Notes under the pieces: model-generated
Databases searched by the model: none
What the model saw: only the letters and a program-made list of their open reading frames with translations
What the model was told of the DNA's origin: nothing
Position numbers and translations under genes: made by a program
Part shown: piece by piece, positions 43,558 through 51,106 of the stretch
How the letters are laid out: the number at the start of each line of letters is the position of its first letter
Position numbering within the stretch: the stretch's first letter is position 1
Assembly (NCBI RefSeq): GCF_014647475.1
Contig: NZ_BMPG01000001.1
Location: 682,001-746,000 of the forward strand
Direction of reading: 5' to 3'
DNA from: Halocalculus aciditolerans
Lineage (GTDB): Archaea > Halobacteriota > Halobacteria > Halobacteriales > Halobacteriaceae
DNA: 64,000 nt

Positions 43558-44801
43558 CAGGCGACCGCCTCCTCGAACGCGTTCAGCGCGTCGCGACTCC
43601 CGGCGACGAAGACGTCGTCCCCGGCGGCGAGCGCGGCGCTCCCGCGCGGCGCGACGACCCACGACCCGTCGTGGCGGACGGCGAGCACGGCGACCCCGTA
43701 GGTGTCGTGCACGTTCACCTCGCCGATGGTCGTGTCGGCGAGCGGGCCGTCCGCGGCGAGCGTGAGCCGGCGGATGCGCTGCCCGGACCGCCGGAGGAGG
43801 GAGACGAGCTCGAACTCACGCCGGGTCCCCCGCGACCGCACGACGACCGGCGCGTCGACCGCGGCGAGCAGGCGGTCCGCGTCAGCGCGCGCCACGGCGA
43901 CCGTGACGCGCCCCCGGCCGCCCGTCGTCGTCGGCGCGGTCGGCGGTGGCGTCTTCGCCTCCGTCCCGCCGTCCGTCACCGCCCCCGGATTCGCGTTCTC
44001 GCCTTCGCCCTTCTCGGGTTTCTCCGCCTTCCCCCCGCTCTTCGCGGACACGACCGTCCCCGAAATCGGCTCGTCGAGGAGGACGGTGACTTCGTCGCCG
44101 CGCGCCACTCCCGTCGGGACGAGCGCGTTGATGGAGACCGCGCGCCGGTCGCGGGGGACGCGACGCGACACGCCCGACATCGGCGGGGCGGCGACGACGG
44201 TCGCCCGCGCCCGCTCGTCGATGGTGACGTGCGCGTCGGCGAGGTCGAAATCCGACCGCAAGCGGTCCTCGAACCGCCGCTCCACCTCCGTCAGCGGGAG
44301 GTCAGCCGGGAACGTCCACTCGGCCTCCCGAATCCGCGACCGGACGTCCTCGCTCATCTGCGGGTAGCCCTCCATGTCGCCGACGTTCCCGACGATGGAC
44401 ACGCGGACCTCGCGGAGGCCGCCGACGAACTCGACGACGTCGCCCGAGAACCGGCGGTCGCGGAGCCCCCGCAAACTCAGGTGTTTCGGGAGCGTCCCCC
44501 CGAGCTTGTCGCCCTGCCCGTGCGCGTAGAAGGAGAGCATCAACACGACCGTCACCGCGGTGAGAAGCATCGCGGCGTTCGGCTGCGTGAGGAGCGTCGG
44601 GTCGTTGTACGCCAACAGCCCGCCGTTCACGCCCGCGATGGCGAGCGCCAGAACGACCACACCGAACCCGGGAATCGACAGGCCGGTGACGTACTTGAAC
44701 CCGAACCCGAACCCGAACGCGACGAGCGCGGGAATGATGCCCGCCAGCAGGCCGAGATAGACACCCTGCAGGAGCTGGATGCCCGGAAATTCGATCGCCA
44801 T
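43557..44801 (-). CDS. Membrane protein with TrkA-C (RCK_C) domain, paralogue
   Basis: 414 residues, the same architecture as the downstream gene: three N-terminal membrane segments (about 10-75), a middle soluble region with a Ser/Lys/Gly-rich linker (about 250-295), and a C-terminal RCK_C block (TTIGEVNVHDTYGVAVLAVR, ALAAGDDVFVAGSRDAL). ATG 44801 is chosen over GTG 44807. The 4-bp overlap with its neighbour implies tight coupling, perhaps as a heteromeric complex. It is divergent from a K+ channel gene, 91 bp away. Confidence 0.85.
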   Translation of the reverse strand: MAIEFPGIQLLQGVYLGLLAGIIPALVAFGFGFGFKYVTGLSIPGFGVVVLALAIAGVNGGLLAYNDPTLLTQPNAAMLLTAVTVVLMLSFYAHGQGDKLGGTLPKHLSLRGLRDRRFSGDVVEFVGGLREVRVSIVGNVGDMEGYPQMSEDVRSRIREAEWTFPADLPLTEVERRFEDRLRSDFDLADAHVTIDERARATVVAAPPMSGVSRRVPRDRRAVSINALVPTGVARGDEVTVLLDEPISGTVVSAKSGGKAEKPEKGEGENANPGAVTDGGTEAKTPPPTAPTTTGGRGRVTVAVARADADRLLAAVDAPVVVRSRGTRREFELVSLLRRSGQRIRRLTLAADGPLADTTIGEVNVHDTYGVAVLAVRHDGSWVVAPRGSAALAAGDDVFVAGSRDALNAFEEAVA

Positions 44802-44892
44802 ACTCACCGCGACGGACGGCGGCGATAAACCGCTTTCCGTGCCGGCCGCCCGGTGACAGAGGAGTTAAGGACGGCCCGCCCCCGGGGACGGT

Positions 44893-46044
44893 ATGGCGGT
44901 GTCCAGAGACCGGTTCGCTCGCTCGCAGTTCGTCTTCGGGGCGACACTCGCCGTCGGCCTCCTCTCCATCGCGACCGGCATCGTGAACATGAGCGGGCCG
45001 ACGCGCGGCCCGCTCGCGGCCTACCTCCCGCCGATGGTCGTCGAGACCGCCGCGTTCACCGGCGCGCTCACCGGCTTCCTCATCGTCCTCTCCGCCTTCG
45101 GCCTCCGCCGCGGCCTCCGCGCCGCCTGGTACGCCGTCGTCGTCCTCCTCCCCGTCACCGCCCTCCAAGGATTCGTTCAGGCGAGCGTCTACTCCTACCC
45201 GCTCGTCGCCGCGTCCGTCGTCGCCTTCCTCTCCGCCCTCCTCGCCTACGACCGCTACGACCGCGCTCTCCGCCTCTCCACCACCCAGTGGGCCGCCGCT
45301 CTCGCCCTCGGCGGCGTCCTCGCCTACGGCACCGTCGGAACCTACGCCCTCCGCGAACAGTTCACGAACGTCGAAACCCTCCTCGACGCCTTCTACTACA
45401 CGCTCGTCACCGCCTCCACCGTCGGCTACGGCGACATGCTCCCCGCCTCTCAGGTCGCCCGCGTCTTCGCCCTCTCCGTCCTCGTCCTCGGCGTCGCCTC
45501 CTTCGGTATCGCCCTCGGCGCACTCATCGGCCCCGCCATCGAAGCCCGCTTCGCCGCCGCACTCGGAAGAATGACCCAATCACAACTCGAATCCCTCGAC
45601 AACCACGTCATCGTCGCCGGCTACGGCGACCTGACCGAACCGATACTCGAAGAACTCCGCGCCGACGGCGTCGCCTTCCTCGTCGTCACCCCCGACCAGT
45701 CCCTCGGCGACACCCTCTCCAACCGCGGCATGAACGTCCTCGTCGCCGACCCCAGCGACGAGGAAGCCTTCGACCGCGGCGGCCTCGACCGCGCCCGCGC
45801 CGTCGTCGCCGCCACCAACGACGACGGCGAAGACGCCCTCGCCATCCTCACCGCCCGCCAACTCCGCCCCGACATCCACATCGTCGCCGCCGCCAGCGAA
45901 CGCGAGAACGAACCCAAACTCAAACGCGCCGGCGCGGACACCGTCATCAGCCCCGCCGTCATCGGCGGCCGCCTCCTCGTCCGCTCCGCCCTCGGCGACC
46001 GCGAAGCCGAAACCGTCGCCGACGAAGTCCTCGAAAACGACTAA
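44893..46044 (+). CDS. Potassium channel with TrkA-N (RCK) domain
   Basis: 383 residues. Four N-terminal membrane segments precede the pore region, with the selectivity filter TVGYGD (176-181) in ATASTVGYGDML-like context (VTASTVGYGDMLPASQ). One more helix follows, then a cytosolic Rossmann domain starting VIVAGYGDLTEPILEELRAD (about 217-236) that binds NAD or another nucleotide. It is probably a ligand-gated K+ channel important in K+-rich cytoplasm. The hairpin array begins at the base after the TAA stop. Confidence 0.93.
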   Translation: MAVSRDRFARSQFVFGATLAVGLLSIATGIVNMSGPTRGPLAAYLPPMVVETAAFTGALTGFLIVLSAFGLRRGLRAAWYAVVVLLPVTALQGFVQASVYSYPLVAASVVAFLSALLAYDRYDRALRLSTTQWAAALALGGVLAYGTVGTYALREQFTNVETLLDAFYYTLVTASTVGYGDMLPASQVARVFALSVLVLGVASFGIALGALIGPAIEARFAAALGRMTQSQLESLDNHVIVAGYGDLTEPILEELRADGVAFLVVTPDQSLGDTLSNRGMNVLVADPSDEEAFDRGGLDRARAVVAATNDDGEDALAILTARQLRPDIHIVAAASERENEPKLKRAGADTVISPAVIGGRLLVRSALGDREAETVADEVLEND

Positions 46045-46258
46045 CGCGGTTCTCGCTCCATGAGCGAGAACCGCGGGAAGGCGAACGGCGAGCGGGCGGA
46101 CCCTTCGGTTCCGCCGAACGAACGGTGGCGAGAACGGAGTTCTCGCTCGAAACCGGAACGCGTCGCGTTCCGGTGACGGCATCGCCGCGAGTCCGGCGAC
46201 CCGTGAGCCCGCGCGAAACGAGAAGCGGGAGCCGCTTAGAAGCGAGCGGTGAAACCGC
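46045..46258 (+). repeat. Chain of at least five perfect or near-perfect hairpins after the K+ channel gene
   Basis: In order: 46045-46075 (14-bp arms CGCGGTTCTCGCTC / GAGCGAGAACCGCG, loop CAT); 46095-46115 (6 bp GGCGGA/TCCGCC, 8 with one bulge); 46128-46146 (8 bp, loop GGA); 46152-46174 (10 bp ACCGGAACGC/GCGTTCCGGT, loop GTC); 46246-46258 (5 bp GCGGT/ACCGC, loop GAA). The first begins at the base after the TAA of the channel gene. There is no T-run. The region has no convincing gene. Confidence 0.8.
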
Positions 46259-46526
46259 GAGCCGGCGGCTGCGTGACGACCTCTACACGGCGAACGAATC
46301 GCTCGGCTTCTCGTAACTCACGCTCGGCCCAAGCCGCATCGACGCCGACTCACGCGCCTCGCGGCTCACTCCGAACTGCACATTCCGAATTACGTCTTCC
46401 GCGGACTCGCGGCTCGCTTCGCTCACCGCTCGTCTACTCGTGATTCTCGCTCGGTCGCTGGCGCACCCACTCCGAATTACGTCGGCTCGCGTGTCGCTCC
46501 CACAGGTCGCTCCCGCTCGCCATCCC
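46259..46526 (-). repeat. Non-coding stretch with degenerate repeat-element copies (minus orientation)
   Basis: No gene is seen. On the minus strand several degenerate copies of the same element appear, each carrying TTCGGAG (e.g. near 46475, 46395 and 46375), with recurring GGGAGCGACACGCGAG (46492-46507 on the plus strand as its complement). They resemble the 86-bp repeat at 61.75-61.96 kb. Arms are imperfect, suggesting decaying copies. Confidence 0.55.
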
Positions 46527-46566
46527 GTGATTCTCACTCGGGCCTTCGGCCCTCGCTCCGAATCAC
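46527..46566 (-). repeat. 3' stem-loop of the HPP-Usp gene (covarying hairpin family)
   Basis: Read on the minus strand, GTGATTC pairs with GAATCAC (7-bp outer stem), and GGGCC-GAA-GGCCC forms the inner hairpin with a GAA triloop. It starts 5 nt after the TGA of the HPP-Usp gene. Sequence between the stems closely matches that at 61747-61786, while both stems differ in a paired manner. Confidence 0.75.
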
Positions 46567-46571
46567 GTGCA

Positions 46572-47975
46572 TCACGTGCCCCGATGCACGACGGCGACGT
46601 CGGTCTCGACGTCCTGGATGCGTTCGAAGGTGGGGCGGAAGACGAAGCGGCTGGCGGCGGTGCGGTCGGTGGATGCGCCGACGAAGACGAGGTCGTAGTG
46701 GGCGTCGTTGCGTTCGACGAAGTCCTCGATGCGGGAGCGGGAGACCCGGGTTTCACAGCGGGAGTCGGCGATTTCGGTGAGGTTGGCGAGCATGGATTCG
46801 GCGTCGCGGCGTTCGCTCTCGGCGTCGATGCAGGAGCAGACGCTGACGGTGCCGCTGCGGCCGGCGAGGCGCTGGGCGTAGTCGACCATGGCGTGTGCGA
46901 TGTCGCTGGCGCGGCGGACGGGGACCATGACGCGTTTCCACTCGGTGCGTTCGGTGTTGGATTTGAAGGCGACGACGTCCATATCGGAGCGGAAAAGCGT
47001 GCGGACGAGCGGGGTGATGGTGCCGTCGTCGGTCTCCTCGTAGGGGGTGACGACGAGGTCGCAGTTCGTCTCGTCGGCGGTGCGGAGGACGGTGTCGCCG
47101 GTGAGGCCGTCCTCGACGACGACGACGACCTCGCAGGGGACGCCGATGCGCGTCTCGATGCGGTCGGCGCGGCGTTCGAGGGCGCGGGCGGCGTCGGCGG
47201 CGGCGCGCGCTTCGTCGTCGACGACGTCGAGGAGGACGACTTTCCCGGCGTCGTGCGCGGCGGCGAGGCGCGCGGCGAACATCCCGGTCGCGGTGACGTG
47301 GTCGCCGTGGGCGGGGACGAGCACGTGGTCGTCGCCCTGCGTCGTCCGGTAGAGGTAGCGGGCGCGCTGTTCGTAGAACTCGCGCTTCCAGACGACGAAG
47401 ACCCCGGCGATGATGGTCGTGGTGACGGCGACGGTGACGACGTAGAGGAAGCTCGTGGAGACGCCGAAGCCGAGGACGGTGATGAAGCGCCCGGGGTCGG
47501 TGAGGAGCACGAGGAGGGAGGTGGAGAAGGCAGTGGGGACTTCGAGGTCGAGCGCCCAGGTGAGGAGGCCGGCGAGGAAGATGCCGAGCGCGGCCGCCCA
47601 CGAGTGCACGCCGATGGCGCTCGTCGGCTCGCTCGCCACGAGAACCGTCGCCTCGACGGCGAGCCACCCGCAGAACGCGCCGAGGCTCATCCCGCCGACG
47701 AACTTCCGCGGGTCGGCGTACCGGCCGTCGGGGTCCGCGAAGAGCGTGTACGTCCCGGACGCGAGCGGCGGGAAGAGGAGGAAGGAGACGATCTGGAGTT
47801 CGTTCGAGAGGAGCGTGACGAACCCGATGAGGAGCGGGACGAAGAAGAGGACGGACGCGTGCGTGAGGTTGCTCGTGTCCTCTAACCACCGGCGGAGCTC
47901 GCGGGCTTCCCGGCGTTCGAGCCGATGCGCGCGACGGCACTCCGCGCGGCATCGACGGCGGAGCCGCTCCAGCAT
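46572..47975 (-). CDS. HPP-family membrane protein fused to a Usp-like domain
   Basis: 467 residues. After a basic N-terminus come about five membrane segments (about 45-200), with family-like SNELQIVSFLLFPPLASGTY and FVGGMSLGAFCGWLAVEA, characteristic of HPP proteins, which are linked to nitrite transport in plants and cyanobacteria. The C-terminal half contains two Usp-like segments (HVLVPAHGDHVTATGMFAAR and RVMVPVRRASDIAHAMVDYA). A transported anion or sensory role is unknown. ATG 47975 is chosen; the TTG four codons earlier is less likely. Confidence 0.85.
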   Translation of the reverse strand: MLERLRRRCRAECRRAHRLERREARELRRWLEDTSNLTHASVLFFVPLLIGFVTLLSNELQIVSFLLFPPLASGTYTLFADPDGRYADPRKFVGGMSLGAFCGWLAVEATVLVASEPTSAIGVHSWAAALGIFLAGLLTWALDLEVPTAFSTSLLVLLTDPGRFITVLGFGVSTSFLYVVTVAVTTTIIAGVFVVWKREFYEQRARYLYRTTQGDDHVLVPAHGDHVTATGMFAARLAAAHDAGKVVLLDVVDDEARAAADAARALERRADRIETRIGVPCEVVVVVEDGLTGDTVLRTADETNCDLVVTPYEETDDGTITPLVRTLFRSDMDVVAFKSNTERTEWKRVMVPVRRASDIAHAMVDYAQRLAGRSGTVSVCSCIDAESERRDAESMLANLTEIADSRCETRVSRSRIEDFVERNDAHYDLVFVGASTDRTAASRFVFRPTFERIQDVETDVAVVHRGT

Positions 47976-48101
47976 ACTCTGAGCCAAACCGACCGGCCGG
48001 TTTGTCTCTTTCTGTCCGCACCTACACGCGGCGAAAACGACCGGTCAATCAGCACGCGTAATCCGCCCGCGAAGCCGGCGCGAAGCCGGAAGGCGGAACC
48101 G

Positions 48102-48131
48102 CCACGCGAAGCCGGCGCGCGCACCGCGTGG
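48102..48131 (-). repeat. Stem-loop downstream of the nucleoside phosphorylase gene
   Basis: CCACGCG and CGCGTGG form a 7-bp outer stem of a 30-nt element 17 nt after the TAA-containing stop (48148). Adjacent DNA 48066-48120 repeats CGAAGCCGGCGCG-type units three times. It may be a further, looser member of the 3' stem-loop family. Confidence 0.4.
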
Positions 48132-48147
48132 CGTGCGCTGGACGCGC

Positions 48148-48876
48148 TTAGGCGAGGTCGGTGACTGCGTCCAGCGTGATGGCGATGGCGCGCTCGACGT
48201 TGTTCTTCGCTTTCTCGGGGAGCTCTTCGTCGCTGTCCGCGCCCTTCTGCGTGCCCTCGACGAGGTTGCCGTCGACGGTGCAGATCGCGCCGGCGCGCAG
48301 GCCCTTGCGGCGGGCGAGCGAGAAGACCGTCGCGGCCTCCATCTCGACGGCGAGTAGCCCGGCGTCGTTCCACGCGTCGACGAAGTCCTCGCTCTCGTTG
48401 TAGAAGGCGTCGTCGCTCACGATGGGGCCGACGTGGACGTCTTCGTCGTTCGCCTCGGCGGCGTCCACGAGGCTCGTGAGGACGCCGTAGTCGGGGACGG
48501 CGGGGATGACGGGAGACTCGTAGCGCTTCGACGTCCCCTCCTCTTTCGCCGCGCCGGTCGCGACGATCATGTCGCCGACCTCGATCTCGGATTGGAGCGC
48601 GCCGATGGTGCCGACGCGGACGAACGTCTCCACGCCCACTTTGGAGAGCTCTTCCACCGCGATGGCGGCGCTCGGACAGCCGATGCCCGTCGAGCAGATG
48701 GTGAGGTCGACGCCGTCGTACGTGGCGTTCACGACCTTGTACTCGCGGTTCTGCGCGACTTCCTCCACTGCCTCGCACTGCTTCGCGATGCGGTCGACGC
48801 GGCCGGGGTCGCCGGGGATGAGCGCGATGTCGTTCACGTCGCCGGGCTCGACGAGCAGGTGTGGCTGCTTGGCCAT
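48148..48876 (-). CDS. Nucleoside phosphorylase (uridine/purine phosphorylase family)
   Basis: 242 residues, NP-I family. Conserved parts are DIALIPGDPGRVDRIAKQCE (phosphate loop), ICSTGIGCPSAAIAVEEL, and VEMEAATVFSLARRKGLRAG (nucleoside-binding M-E pair). It phosphorolyses uridine, guanosine or another nucleoside to base and (deoxy)ribose 1-phosphate. In halophiles one branch is a guanosine phosphorylase of the pentose-bisphosphate route. A PfkB kinase gene lies 1.1 kb upstream on the same strand. ATG 48876. Confidence 0.92.
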   Translation of the reverse strand: MAKQPHLLVEPGDVNDIALIPGDPGRVDRIAKQCEAVEEVAQNREYKVVNATYDGVDLTICSTGIGCPSAAIAVEELSKVGVETFVRVGTIGALQSEIEVGDMIVATGAAKEEGTSKRYESPVIPAVPDYGVLTSLVDAAEANDEDVHVGPIVSDDAFYNESEDFVDAWNDAGLLAVEMEAATVFSLARRKGLRAGAICTVDGNLVEGTQKGADSDEELPEKAKNNVERAIAITLDAVTDLA

Positions 48877-48921
48877 ACCGGGTGAGTGACGCGTGCCGGC
48901 AAAAACGCCGTGGGTTCGCGG

Positions 48922-49884
48922 TTACTCGTCGGGCGCGACGGCGAGCCCGCGGACGCGGGTGTCGGCGTCGCTCGGCCACGAGACGGGGCGCGTGCTCCAC
49001 GACGCGCCGCCGTCCGTCGACTCGTAGAGCCCGCGGTTCGTCGCCGCGAGGAACTGCTCGTCGTCGACGGCGGCGAGCGCGGGCGCGAGCAGGTCGCCCG
49101 CGGCGGGGAGGCCGCTCGCGCGCTCCCAGTCGCCGTCGTCGCGCGTGAAGACGGCCGCGCCGCCGTTCCGGTGCGCGGCGTCCGGGCCCGCGGCGGCGGC
49201 GACGACCCGTCGGTCCGGGTCGCCGGGGTCGACGGCGACGCTCCAGCAGTACGTGCGGTCGAGACCGCTTTCGAGCCACTCCCACGACCGGTTCGCGTTC
49301 GCGCTCTCCGCGTAGCCGTCGCCGGCGGCGGCGTAGACGCGCTCCGGGGCGTCCGGATGCGTGGCGACTTCGTGGGCGTCCCGCGGGCCGTCGGGCGCGC
49401 GGTCCTCCCACGTCTCCCCGCCGTCGGGCGTGTGCACGAGCGCGCCCGCCTCGACGGCGACGTAGACGCGCTCGGGGTCGGTCGCGTCGGGTTCGAGCCA
49501 GCGGACGTGGTGGGTGTCCGGCCGCGGCGGGAAACTCCAGTCGCGCCGCGAGCCGAGGTCGCGAAAGCCCGGGCACTCCGTCCACGGTTCGTCGCCGCGG
49601 CGGCGGTAGACGTGCGAGGGTTCGGTCCCCGCCCACGCGGTGCCGTCGGCTCCGTAGGCGACGGCGGTGACGGAGAACCCCTCGAACGTCCGGACTTCCG
49701 TCCACGTCGCCCCGCCGTCCGCCGTCTCGTGGAGGCCGTCGTCGGTCCCGCAGAGCGCGCGAGCGGGGTTGTCCGGGTGGACGGCGAGGCACGCCGGCGA
49801 CGTTCCGGTGAGGGATTCGGTCGCCAGCCAGTCGTCCCTGACGGCGAGCACGCGGTCGGAGAGTGCGACGTAACAGACGGGCAT
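48922..49884 (-). CDS. Sortilin/BNR-repeat-like beta-propeller protein
   Basis: 320 residues with several Asp-box-like repeats: DDGLHETADGGATWTEVRTF, VHTPDGGETWEDRAPDG, GLYESTDGGASWSTRPV and intervening blades. The S/T-x-D-x-G-x-T-W signature is typical of BNR/sialidase-like and sortilin propellers, but no sialidase catalytic residues are apparent. ATG 49884 (MPVCYVALSDRVLAV) is preferred to GTG 49896. There is no signal peptide, so it appears cytosolic. Ligand unknown. It lies between the nucleoside phosphorylase and PfkB genes on the same strand. Confidence 0.78.
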   Translation of the reverse strand: MPVCYVALSDRVLAVRDDWLATESLTGTSPACLAVHPDNPARALCGTDDGLHETADGGATWTEVRTFEGFSVTAVAYGADGTAWAGTEPSHVYRRRGDEPWTECPGFRDLGSRRDWSFPPRPDTHHVRWLEPDATDPERVYVAVEAGALVHTPDGGETWEDRAPDGPRDAHEVATHPDAPERVYAAAGDGYAESANANRSWEWLESGLDRTYCWSVAVDPGDPDRRVVAAAAGPDAAHRNGGAAVFTRDDGDWERASGLPAAGDLLAPALAAVDDEQFLAATNRGLYESTDGGASWSTRPVSWPSDADTRVRGLAVAPDE

Positions 49885-49938
49885 GATTCCGCTCACGCGG
49901 CGCAGACCCTTAACGTTCGGCGCGCGCGGCGAGGAATT

Positions 49939-50817
49939 TTACCGGCCGGCGCGCTCGTCGAGGAACGCCGCGACCTCGTTCGCGGACGGCGCGGTCCGCG
50001 CGCCCGGCGACGCGGTGGCGAGCGCGCCGCAGGCGTTCGCGTACGCCAGCGCCTCCCGCGGCCCGCCGCCGGCGAGCGTGACGTGGACGAACCCGGCGGC
50101 GAACGCGTCCCCCGCGCCCGTCGTGTCCACGGTGTCCACGGAGAACCCGGGGTGTTCGACCGTGCCGTGACTCGTGTGGAGAATCGCGCCGCCCTCCCCG
50201 CGTTTCACGGCGACGACCGTTCCGGCGTCGACGAGGGCGTCGATGCCGATGCTCTGCGCCTCGCGGCCGTTGAGGAAGACGAGGTCGGCGAGCGCGAGCG
50301 TCTCGGAGAAGTCGCGGTCGTCGAGGCGGCGACCCGGGTCGAAGCTCACCGGGACGCCGGCGCGCCGCGCGACCGACGCGAGCCACGCCGCCGTCTCGGG
50401 CTTCTGACTCGTCAGGTGGAGGTGGCCCGCGTCCGCGACGAACGACCTCTCGACGTCACCCGGCTCCACGGCCTCGTTCGCGCCGTCGTTCCCGAGCACC
50501 ATCACCTCGCCGCTCGGCGCGACGACGAGGTACTTCACGCTCGTCTCCGCGTCCGGGACGACGACGAGCTGCTCCAGCGTGATTCCCGCGGCGCGGAGGT
50601 CGCGGCGCGCCGCGAGGCCGTGCTCGTCGTCGCCGACGCTCCCGACGAGCCCCACCGACTCGTCGAGGCCGGCGAGCACGCTCGCCGCGTTCGCCGCGCT
50701 CCCGCCGCCCGCCCGGCGCTGCTCGGTGATCTTCGACTCGCCGTCGGGCTCGGGGAGCGCGTCGACGCGCAGCGTCACGTCCCAGTTCACGTGTCCAGCG
50801 ACGACGACGTCGACCAC
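49939..50817 (-). CDS. PfkB-family (ribokinase-like) carbohydrate kinase
   Basis: 292 residues. The N-terminal GG motif AGGGSAANAASVLAGLD (about 36-52) and the C-terminal signature VDTTGAGDAFAAGFV (anion hole and catalytic Asp) are clear. Substrates of the family include ribose, fructose 1-phosphate, nucleosides and ribose 1-phosphate. Haloarchaeal ribose-1-phosphate kinases belong to this superfamily, and the nearby nucleoside phosphorylase fits that option. GTG 50817 starts VDVVVAGHVNWDVTL. Confidence 0.9.
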   Translation of the reverse strand: MVDVVVAGHVNWDVTLRVDALPEPDGESKITEQRRAGGGSAANAASVLAGLDESVGLVGSVGDDEHGLAARRDLRAAGITLEQLVVVPDAETSVKYLVVAPSGEVMVLGNDGANEAVEPGDVERSFVADAGHLHLTSQKPETAAWLASVARRAGVPVSFDPGRRLDDRDFSETLALADLVFLNGREAQSIGIDALVDAGTVVAVKRGEGGAILHTSHGTVEHPGFSVDTVDTTGAGDAFAAGFVHVTLAGGGPREALAYANACGALATASPGARTAPSANEVAAFLDERAGR

Positions 50818-51106
50818 GATACCCGCGCGTTCGCCCCCCGCGACGTTAAGCCTCGGGTTCCCACTCGCGAACGCCGCTCGCTGTGGGGACGCGGCGACCC
50901 GGAACGGCTCTGCCGCCGCCGCTGAAACCCCTTCCAGTCTCTGAGGGCTCCACGTAGATTCCCTCCGACTGCGGCCGACTGAGAGCTATCGTCCAGCCGA
51001 CTGACACTCGCCGGGAAACGCCGTCTTCGACCCGGAGAACTCATAGTGGCACGGTCCATAGCCTGCGGCGCGCTCAGGACCGTCCGCGGGGGACGGGGGA
51101 GTCGAG
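50818..51106. other. Intergenic region with no recognised feature
   Basis: 289 bp between the divergent PfkB and ATP-grasp/retropepsin genes. No gene, RNA or repeat is apparent; it must hold both promoters but no canonical TATA box stands out. Confidence 0.5.
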
